Source: a virus. Taken from it: a stretch of DNA of 28,966 bases. A program made the position numbers and the translations under genes. The stretch lies in IMG/VR virus record IMGVR_UViG_3300046724_000183, positions 1 to 28,966 of that record; one strand, 5' to 3'. Each line of letters begins with the position of its first letter. Position 1 is the stretch's first letter. Positions 1 to 6,488 of this stretch are shown piece by piece. The notes beneath the pieces were generated by a model. That model worked only from the letters and a program-made list of their open reading frames with translations. It ran no database searches and was not told the DNA's origin.

Positions 1-849
1 GTAGTGCTTCGGGGTAGGCTTCATTCCCGGTATCGGAGAGTTCTCGTCAAAACCCTTCATAATGGTCTGAGTGATGTGCTTGATCGCCAGGGACTCGCGC
101 CTCGTGTCGATCGCCTTGTCCGGTTTATCGAGCGTATTGAAGCGCCCCAGGACCATGCCGTAGCCCTTCGAGGTCAGGCTTCCGTCATTCTCCATCTTTA
201 GAATTTGCCGTGCGCTCGTGATCTGGCCGTTTGCTACCGCGTCAAGCGCGGCTGTGTATCCTGGCCCAAGGTTCATCATGTTCTCGCCGAATGCGAGAGA
301 CTGCATGGCGCCCTCGAGGTGCTGCTTGGTCTCGCCGTATTCCAGCCGCGGGTCCTCCCACATGGTTTTCGTCAGCATCTTCACGAGCTGCTGCTTCCTG
401 CCCAAGTCCATCTTCGGGTCGTCACGGAGCTGTTGTACCGCGTGCGAGTATGAGGCAACTCCGGTCTTGATGGCCTCTTCACGCGCCTTCCCGTTGATGC
501 CGTCCATGATCGCGTCGTTGGCGTACTCGCGCTTGAGGTGCGCCTTTGTTTTCATCCGCATTTCGGGATCGGTGATCGAATCTGCGGCGCGGAGAGCGTT
601 CTGTTGCTGCTCCGGCGAATATACGCCTGGCGTGGGCTCCGGTATTGGCGGAACGACTTGCTTGGGCTGCACGGTGGGGAGTTGCGGCTCCGGAGCCGGC
701 GTCTCCGTTGCCGGCGCATTTGCCTCTTTCGGCTTGAGATCCTTAACCTCGTCCTCGCTGAACCCGTTCTCCCTCATCTGTTTATAGAGGGTCGGGGGCG
801 GCGTGCCTGGATCCGGCGCGGACGTGCTAGGCTGTGGAGTGCCGTCCAT
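1..849 (-). CDS. Putative ejection/internal virion protein, N-terminal part (leaves window)
   Basis: An unbroken minus-strand frame runs from ATG at 849 to the window edge, giving 283 residues with no stop. The ATG overlaps the stop of the preceding gene (TAATG), so the two are translationally coupled. The first ~95 residues are rich in Pro, Glu and Ala (for example TPAPEPQLP). The rest looks alpha-helical and charged, with stretches such as YSPEQQQNALRAADSITDP and KTKAHLKREYANDAI. No catalytic motif is visible in this part. In T7-like gene order the last and largest internal core (ejectosome) protein follows the gp14- and gp15-type genes, and this gene sits in that position. The ejection role rests on position and helical character only. 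The C-terminal part, where a lytic enzyme domain could lie, is outside the window. Confidence 0.8.
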   Translation of the reverse strand, partial: MDGTPQPSTSAPDPGTPPPTLYKQMRENGFSEDEVKDLKPKEANAPATETPAPEPQLPTVQPKQVVPPIPEPTPGVYSPEQQQNALRAADSITDPEMRMKTKAHLKREYANDAIMDGINGKAREEAIKTGVASYSHAVQQLRDDPKMDLGRKQQLVKMLTKTMWEDPRLEYGETKQHLEGAMQSLAFGENMMNLGPGYTAALDAVANGQITSARQILKMENDGSLTSKGYGMVLGRFNTLDKPDKAIDTRRESLAIKHITQTIMKGFDENSPIPGMKPTPKHY

Positions 850-2462
850 TATTGCCCCGCTACCTGTGTGCCCTTGCCGCTCCATTCGAAGTGCATCGGG
901 TCGCGCGACGAGCCCGACCAATCGCCACCCCAAATCAAACCATATTTGGCGGCGATCTCGCGCACATTCGCCGGCATGTTACTCGGCCCGCCGCGCTGCT
1001 GTGGGTTCTCGTTCGGGTTGACATCGATGGCGTTGCCGAAAGCGTGCTCGGAATAGGTGTTGGTGCCGAATATCTTGCGATTAGAGTATCCGCCGATATC
1101 CTTTATCTTATAGCCGCTGTCGGTGAGCTCTTTCAGGAAGCCCGCGAAGTGCGGCGCGGCGGCCTCGTTCACCTCTATCGTGTGTCCCTGGCTGTCGCCG
1201 ATCGTCGTTCGGCCTTGTGGTACGCCTTGGCGCCTGGCGGCTCCGGAGCTGAAAAAGTTTCTGTCCGTGTGAGCATCTACGCTCCGCCGTAGAGCCGCGT
1301 CGATCGCGCCCTGGCCTTCGCTCGTGGGTTTTGCCTCCGCCGCGAACGGCGTGCCAGGCGGATAGTCCTGCGACGTTTTCTGCTGAGTTGCTGCGTGACG
1401 CTTGATCCAATCCGCCCGGCTTTCTCCAGGGAGACGTGCCGTTGGATTCGACACCGGCGGCGAGCTCGGCGATCCATTTAGCTTCTCTTTTGCCTCGCGT
1501 ACCAGGCGATCGGGCTCCGACTCTCCTGGACGCGAAACCGCTGTCCCCGGCCGCAACGGTACGACATTATCCGGTGCCGGCTTCCCGCTTACAGTACGGT
1601 AGGTGTCCTCGCCCAAGACGGCCTTGTTGGCGTCCCAAATGCCCTGCCGCACCACGGGATCCGGTTGCGCGAAACCCTTCCGAAGCACGTCCGATTTCTG
1701 CTCGCTGGCGATCTCGGTCGCCCTTGCGCGGTATTTCTCGGCTAGTTGGGTGTAGCGGGGCCCTAGATCCTTCCTATGCGCTTCGACATAGGCGGCTCCT
1801 TCCGGGGCGTTGTGGACAAACATAGCCTCCGCGGCGCGGGCGTAAACGTAGGAGTCAGAGTTCTTTAGCGCCTGTTGCATTATGCCGGGCTGCGCCACAT
1901 TGCCCTCGGCTTGAATCTGCTTAACCGTAGCGTCCCTAGCCTTGTGGATCGCCTGGTCGACCGCTTCCGGATTGTTGTAGTTGTTGGCCGCGTCGTCGCC
2001 GGCCTGCGAGCTACTGGCCTCGTTCGTCTCCTTCGTGAACCTCTGCGCCTGTTGGACCGCGTGGGTCGATATCTTTCCGCCCAAGGTCCGGTACTGGTAG
2101 GGGCGGAATGCGGTATCAAACTGGTGCGCCAGGTTGGCCGGAAGTTGGCTGCGGTACTTATCGGCAATCTGTTCGAGGTTGTCTTTGGTTTTTTGTTCGG
2201 CCTCAAGCGCCTCGGCACCCTGCAATTTCGAAAACTTCTCGGTCTCCGCCTCCGCCTCTTTGATAGCGTTATTGAGCACGCTATCCTTCTGGATCTCGCC
2301 CCATGTATCGGCGGCCTTCTCTACGCCCTGGCCGAATTGCTGCAATCCCTGCGCGATGTGCCCGCCGAATGCGCCAGGTCTTACGTCAAGGTGGAAGTAA
2401 TCGGACGGCGGTGCTGCCGCCGGCTCGTTGGTAGGAAAGGGTTTGTAGGGAACCTGGGCGAT
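849..2462 (-). CDS. Internal virion/ejection protein with C-terminal M15 peptidase domain; apparent ATC start
   Basis: A 537-residue product if translation starts at ATC 2462. The first conventional start in frame is TTG at 2345, which gives 498 residues. ATC is preferred because AGGAG (2469-2473) lies six bases upstream, whereas TTG has no ribosome site and the 39 extra codons read as ordinary protein (AQVPYKPFPTNEP, then DYFHLDVRPGAFGGHIAQG). Residues 1-350 are helical and rich in Gln, Ala and Glu, like phage internal core proteins. The C-terminus (about 410-530) is a D,D-peptidase-like M15 domain: SEHAFGNAIDVN carries H473 and D480, and DPMHFEW carries H524, the expected zinc ligands. It probably travels in the virion and cuts peptidoglycan cross-links during DNA entry. 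A lysis role is also possible, because no endolysin is seen in the window. Confidence 0.88.
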   Translation of the reverse strand: MAQVPYKPFPTNEPAAAPPSDYFHLDVRPGAFGGHIAQGLQQFGQGVEKAADTWGEIQKDSVLNNAIKEAEAETEKFSKLQGAEALEAEQKTKDNLEQIADKYRSQLPANLAHQFDTAFRPYQYRTLGGKISTHAVQQAQRFTKETNEASSSQAGDDAANNYNNPEAVDQAIHKARDATVKQIQAEGNVAQPGIMQQALKNSDSYVYARAAEAMFVHNAPEGAAYVEAHRKDLGPRYTQLAEKYRARATEIASEQKSDVLRKGFAQPDPVVRQGIWDANKAVLGEDTYRTVSGKPAPDNVVPLRPGTAVSRPGESEPDRLVREAKEKLNGSPSSPPVSNPTARLPGESRADWIKRHAATQQKTSQDYPPGTPFAAEAKPTSEGQGAIDAALRRSVDAHTDRNFFSSGAARRQGVPQGRTTIGDSQGHTIEVNEAAAPHFAGFLKELTDSGYKIKDIGGYSNRKIFGTNTYSEHAFGNAIDVNPNENPQQRGGPSNMPANVREIAAKYGLIWGGDWSGSSRDPMHFEWSGKGTQVAGQ

Positions 2463-2468
2463 GGGAGG

Positions 2469-2473
2469 CTCCT
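2469..2473 (-). promoter_or_regulatory. Shine-Dalgarno AGGAG that points to an ATC start
   Basis: On the minus strand AGGAG is followed by CCTCCC and then ATC at 2462-2460. It lies just after the TAA and TAG that end the upstream gene. No ATG, GTG or TTG in any frame sits at this distance, and the next in-frame candidate (TTG, 2345) is 117 bases away. This site decides the start chosen for the M15-domain ejection protein. Confidence 0.75.
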
Positions 2474-2474
2474 A

Positions 2475-2981
2475 TTAGGTCGTAGTAAACCCGGACGGAC
2501 TAAACCATTTTGCTGCGGCGCTGGTGAAACTGCCCGCCGCCCCAAGCTCGGCGCCCTTCAAGGCTTGCGGTGCCTCGTAGGAGTAGAGCCCGGCTTGTGC
2601 CTGGTAGTTCGTGGCCTGAGTTCTGTAGCCGTAGGCTGCAAGTTGGGCCTTGTTCATTTCCTGCTCGGTGTCCAGCTTGCGGAGCTCGCGCTGCGATACC
2701 TGCACGTCTTTGTTGGACCCGGTATTGACGTCGACACCGCCCGCGGCCTGCGCCGCCTTGATGGCGCCGCCCTCTGCCGCATATTCCATAGACTTAGCCG
2801 CTGTCTTTGCCTGGCCGGCCTCGATCGTGTATTGCGCGTTTTGTTGGGCAATAATCGCGTTTTCCTGGGCAACCTGCGCCTGGTAGTTCAACGCATTCTT
2901 TTGCGCGATACCGCCCATGATGGTGCCAACGGCGGAGATGCCGGCGCCGACTAGCCCGATGATGGGGAGAGCAAAGGCCAT
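2475..2981 (-). CDS. Internal virion protein B-like (T7 gp14-type) ejection protein
   Basis: 168 residues. The N-terminus is one hydrophobic segment (FALPIIGLVGAGISAVGTIM, residues 3-22), followed by a long Gln/Ala-rich helix (LNYQAQVAQENAIIAQQNAQ). A membrane-capable N-terminus followed by an alanine-glutamine coil is typical of gp14-type proteins, which form the outer-membrane part of the DNA ejection channel of T7-like phages. It starts two bases from the stop of the gp13-like gene and ends 12 bases before the ATC start of the next ejection gene, so it sits in an ejectosome cluster. Assignment rests on composition, size and order; I see no residue-level signature. Confidence 0.8.
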   Translation of the reverse strand: MAFALPIIGLVGAGISAVGTIMGGIAQKNALNYQAQVAQENAIIAQQNAQYTIEAGQAKTAAKSMEYAAEGGAIKAAQAAGGVDVNTGSNKDVQVSQRELRKLDTEQEMNKAQLAAYGYRTQATNYQAQAGLYSYEAPQALKGAELGAAGSFTSAAAKWFSPSGFTTT

Positions 2982-2982
2982 T

Positions 2983-3522
2983 TCAGTCCGCCCCTATTTG
3001 TCGATAAGCCATAACCTTAGCGTATCCGGTCCCAAGAGGCAGCCGCACTTCTGTTTCCTTTAATTGCCGCGCTATTTCTTTTCGGCCAAAGCGCGACGAC
3101 GCAGGCAACACATACTCGCCGTCTGTCTCCGGCACAAATCCCATGAAGATAGCGAAGCGTTCGCTCGCCTCGTCGCCCTCGAGAATCGTAGTAATCAGGA
3201 AGCGTTTTGTTTGCATGATCTCTGCTATTTGCCGGCGCATAAGCTTGACCATCGCTACCGGGTATTTCGTGGCAGCATTAGAGAATGCAAGCCAAATCAG
3301 ACCATACGAGGATAGCGCCGTGCCGGTCACGCCGCCGATCGAGGCAATCTTGCCATCGATGAACCATGCTCTCTTGTAGGTGGACTCGTCGAATGCGGCG
3401 CGGAGCTCGCGGTGCGAATTGAGACCAACCATCGCTACCGCCTTTTGATGCTCGAGGCGGAGAACCCGGCTCATCGCGCCGCAATGCCATGATTTCCCTT
3501 CTACGAGCTCAAACTTCGGCAT
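2983..3522 (-). CDS. Gp13-family phage protein with GNAT acetyltransferase-like fold
   Basis: 179 residues. The sequence has the layout of the DUF2833/gp13 phage family: an N-terminal MSRVLRLEHQKA stretch, a central HRELRAAFDESTYKRAWFIDG segment, then IASIGGVTG and GLIWLAFS strands, and a late EASERFAIFMGFVPE segment like the end of a GNAT fold. In T7 the gp13 protein is needed for virion assembly and is linked to the internal core. Whether this member acetylates anything is unknown. Its ATG overlaps the TAA of the glycine-rich nozzle gene (TAATG), and it precedes the gp14-like gene, so it begins the ejection-protein block. Confidence 0.8.
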   Translation of the reverse strand: MPKFELVEGKSWHCGAMSRVLRLEHQKAVAMVGLNSHRELRAAFDESTYKRAWFIDGKIASIGGVTGTALSSYGLIWLAFSNAATKYPVAMVKLMRRQIAEIMQTKRFLITTILEGDEASERFAIFMGFVPETDGEYVLPASSRFGRKEIARQLKETEVRLPLGTGYAKVMAYRQIGAD

Positions 3523-6488
3523 TACTTATCCCCCTTACCCCGTCGCTGCGGCGCCTCTTGCGCTGGCTTATCGCCGCTAAGGATCTCAGGAACGTAATCG
3601 AGCACCTGTAGCGGCAATGGGTTGAGCTGCTGCACGGCAACCTGGCCCCTCGTATTGAACCCGGACGGGATCGGGACGCGAACATCTCCGGTGAATAGTG
3701 GAGTGGCCGGGCTGTTGAACGGCGCTATCGCATGGGTAGGTGCAGGCACCATGTTCTGCCATTCTGGCGCAAGCTGCTGCGGACTCTGCACGGATCCGTC
3801 CGGCTGGTTGCCGCCGATCTCGAATGCCGCGGATTGCTCTATGCGGACCGTCACCTCCGCGACCTTCTTGCGCTGTCCTTGCACGGTTGGCTCGCCAGCA
3901 TCCAGGTAGGTGCTCTGCAATTGAGCCTGGAAGCCCAATCCTACAATGATCGCCGATGCCGGCTTCGCTAGGGTAACGATGCCGTCTGCCGGCACAATGG
4001 TCGGAGGAATAACCTGTCCATCCGCCAGGCCGGTGATTTCAAAACCAATGAGCTGCGGCAGATAAAAGGATGATATCGGCTCGGTCATAGTCCAACTGCC
4101 GCTCAATTGCGTAATCACCTGGTCCGTATTGATCGGGTCGTCGGGCTGGACGCGCACAATCGGCGAGATCATTTGCGCGATCACGGTCTGCGTATCGACG
4201 AAGCTTGTAATTTCCGCCACGCCGTAGCCGGCGCGGATCACGCTGCCAACATCGCCGCTAGAAAAGACTGCTGCCGACGCAACGAATGTGACCGAGTTGT
4301 CCAGTGTAACGGTTGCACTAGCCCCGCTGCCCGTATTCTCAGGATCATTGAACACGAGGTTGGGAAAGACATAGCCGGATCCGGCCGGCGAGAACGCGAT
4401 CGCCGTGATGACCCCGGAGACAATAGTCAGGTTCACGAGGGCTCCGGCGCCTGGGCCCAAGCCGTTGCCGTCGACTAACTCTGCGGTTGTCGCGCTGGAA
4501 TAACCCTGGCCGCCTACCAGGTCGGTAACACCCGTTGGAATGCCGGACCCGACAGCCGAGCTTGCAATCAGGTTGGCGTCCGGAGTCGGCCGCGCCAGCG
4601 TAAACCCGCAATCAACGCACCAACAGTTTTCGACCGTGGGCCACACCCGGTTATCAAGGCGCTCGATGATGAAGCCGGCCGGGGGAATGACGGGTGGCGG
4701 AGGCGGAGCTACGGCGTCATAGGTTACGATAATTGCTCCCTGTGAGCCCGCGCCGACAACGGCAAGCTGAAACGTGAAAACGGAACAGCCGCCGCTACCG
4801 GCGCCGTATAGTCCGGCATTCCCGGCGGTTACGACGCCAGAGTTACCGTTTGATCTATTGCCGCCGCCGCCGCCACCGGCGCCCTGTGTACCTAGCTCTG
4901 TCCCATTAGCACCATTTCCGGCGGCAGTGCCCACGCCGTCTCCGGCCGTTCCCCCAATTCCGCCACCACCACCGTCACCGTCGCCGCCGACTGTTGTGCT
5001 TGGCGGGCTGGCACCTCCTGGGCTGTCTCCGCCGTTAGTGCCGGGACCTAGTGGCCCGGCGCCACCACCGCCGCCAGTGCCGATGTTTCCGTTGCCTGGA
5101 CCGATTGTGTTTTCAACTTCTCCACCTCGCCCTCCGGCATAAATTAGATCTCCGATCGACCCGGTGTTGCCACCGGCGCCGCCTGGAATAGCTGGCGGCG
5201 GTATGAGCTGTATGCGCTGTTGCCAAGCGCCTCCGCCGCTGCCGCCCTTTGCCAGCACGAGCGTTGGAGACAAAAGGAATGTGTCGCCGCCGGATGCCCC
5301 TAGATGGCGCGTTTGATTGTGAATGACGTCGGGCGCGAGGGCCGTGTAAGCAAATCCGCCGGCGCCGATGAAATATGGAACGGTCTGCCCCGGAGTAAGT
5401 GGTACGTTATTAGCCTGGGCATACGCGCCACCACCGCCACCTGCCGCTCCAAAGTCCTGCACGTTACAGCCTGATCCGGCTCCCGCCCCGCCACCCCCGA
5501 TGCAGCCGATGGAATTGTTGTCAGGATCAAAATCGGACGGGACCGTCCAAAAATTCATTAGGTCGGCACCGCCGCCATTCGTTCCGACAAGAGCATCGTC
5601 GTTATAGGTGCTTACGCCGCTCTCGCCTGGACCGTTAGGCCCGGCCGCGCCGCCGCCGCCGGTAGCCGCCTGCACCTCGAGGCAATTTTGGCTCTCTCCG
5701 CCGTTTCCTCCGGACCACAATGTCGACCCGATGCCTTGGGCCGCGGAGCCACCAGGGCTGGCGGGGATATATGAACTAGGTGGATTTGATCCGCCCGAGC
5801 CATTGGCACCGCCGCCCGCCGAGCCGCCCTTTGCTCCGACACTGGCAATACCGAAGCTCGCGCCGTTGAACCATGTGTCTGTGCCGGCATTCCCGTTTTG
5901 AACAGTCCCGCTTGTAATATTCGTGATTGCGGCGCCGCCGGCCCCCACATTGTAGGCGGCCGTGCCGCCTGGCGTAAGCGTGATGTTTGTCTCTTTGGAA
6001 TAGGCGCCCCCGCCTGCCCCGGTTGCGGTCCCGGTTGGTCCGAAAATAGTTGATGACTTTAGGCAGGCGCCGCCCGATCCGCCGGCTCCTATGCACTCCA
6101 CTGAATTGTTTGCGCTGTTCCAATCGCTAGGGACACTCCAGGATCCGGAACCTACCGTAAGATATAGCGGCCCCACTGGCAGGAGAGATTGCGTGCTGAC
6201 ATAGCGAATAATGATAAGACCGTTACCGCCGGCGCCGCTAATCGCCCCTGGCTGGCTGTTCTTACTCGCGGCGCCTCCGCCCCCACCGCCATACAGGCCG
6301 CCAGCGCCACCATGAACAACCACAAGATTGCCGGAGTATCCGCAGCCACCACCACCGCCACCGGCTCCATGGGAGCCGTCAAACTCGGTCCCGGCCATGC
6401 CGGGGCTAGCCGTGCCCGAGAGGCTACCGGCGCCGCCAGCGCCACCGTTCACTAACGGTAAATCGGTGAGAATAATCTGGACCGTCAT
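3522..6488 (-). CDS. Glycine-rich tail protein carrying the apparent C-terminal part of the tail nozzle
   Basis: 988 residues in two parts. Residues 1-592 are glycine-rich and hold two full repeats (about 117-312 and 314-592) plus an initial half repeat (about 33-98). Each full repeat opens with VPSDW/VPSDF, has a GGGAY turn and LTPG, and the last ends GAIIVTY. A Pro linker (594-603) leads to residues 605-988, which begin FIIERLDNRVWPTVENCWC. In related phages, as I recall the family, a motif like this follows directly after the AVERH segment that ends the neighbouring gene. Residues 630-700 carry GxGY beta repeats. The ATG overlaps the stop of the upstream nozzle gene (ATGA). Probably a tail tip/nozzle component with surface-exposed, possibly receptor-binding, glycine-rich domains. 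Confidence 0.85.
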   Translation of the reverse strand: MTVQIILTDLPLVNGGAGGAGSLSGTASPGMAGTEFDGSHGAGGGGGGCGYSGNLVVVHGGAGGLYGGGGGGAASKNSQPGAISGAGGNGLIIIRYVSTQSLLPVGPLYLTVGSGSWSVPSDWNSANNSVECIGAGGSGGACLKSSTIFGPTGTATGAGGGAYSKETNITLTPGGTAAYNVGAGGAAITNITSGTVQNGNAGTDTWFNGASFGIASVGAKGGSAGGGANGSGGSNPPSSYIPASPGGSAAQGIGSTLWSGGNGGESQNCLEVQAATGGGGAAGPNGPGESGVSTYNDDALVGTNGGGADLMNFWTVPSDFDPDNNSIGCIGGGGAGAGSGCNVQDFGAAGGGGGAYAQANNVPLTPGQTVPYFIGAGGFAYTALAPDVIHNQTRHLGASGGDTFLLSPTLVLAKGGSGGGAWQQRIQLIPPPAIPGGAGGNTGSIGDLIYAGGRGGEVENTIGPGNGNIGTGGGGGAGPLGPGTNGGDSPGGASPPSTTVGGDGDGGGGGIGGTAGDGVGTAAGNGANGTELGTQGAGGGGGGNRSNGNSGVVTAGNAGLYGAGSGGCSVFTFQLAVVGAGSQGAIIVTYDAVAPPPPPVIPPAGFIIERLDNRVWPTVENCWCVDCGFTLARPTPDANLIASSAVGSGIPTGVTDLVGGQGYSSATTAELVDGNGLGPGAGALVNLTIVSGVITAIAFSPAGSGYVFPNLVFNDPENTGSGASATVTLDNSVTFVASAAVFSSGDVGSVIRAGYGVAEITSFVDTQTVIAQMISPIVRVQPDDPINTDQVITQLSGSWTMTEPISSFYLPQLIGFEITGLADGQVIPPTIVPADGIVTLAKPASAIIVGLGFQAQLQSTYLDAGEPTVQGQRKKVAEVTVRIEQSAAFEIGGNQPDGSVQSPQQLAPEWQNMVPAPTHAIAPFNSPATPLFTGDVRVPIPSGFNTRGQVAVQQLNPLPLQVLDYVPEILSGDKPAQEAPQRRGKGDK
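4713..6392 (-). repeat. Two and a half glycine-rich protein repeats inside the tail gene
   Basis: Unit A (6195-6392) is a C-terminal half unit, unit B covers 5553-6140 and unit C covers 4713-5549. Units B and C share VPSD(W/F), NNS(V/I)xCIG, GGGAYxxxxN, LTPGxT and an AGG turn. Units A and C share GTE, GAGGGGGG, AGLYG and an ending LIIIRYV or AIIVTY. The likeness is at protein level; the bases differ at many synonymous sites, so the duplication is not recent. Confidence 0.8.

Noticed and set aside
1875-2954. Plus-strand 359-residue ORF across the ejection genes
   Set aside because: It is the shadow of two well-supported minus-strand genes and has Leu/Arg/Gly-rich composition typical of GC-rich antisense.
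6485-6488. Programmed frameshift joining the two nozzle genes
   Set aside because: The overlap is ATGA and no slippery heptamer precedes it; stop-start coupling explains the layout better.
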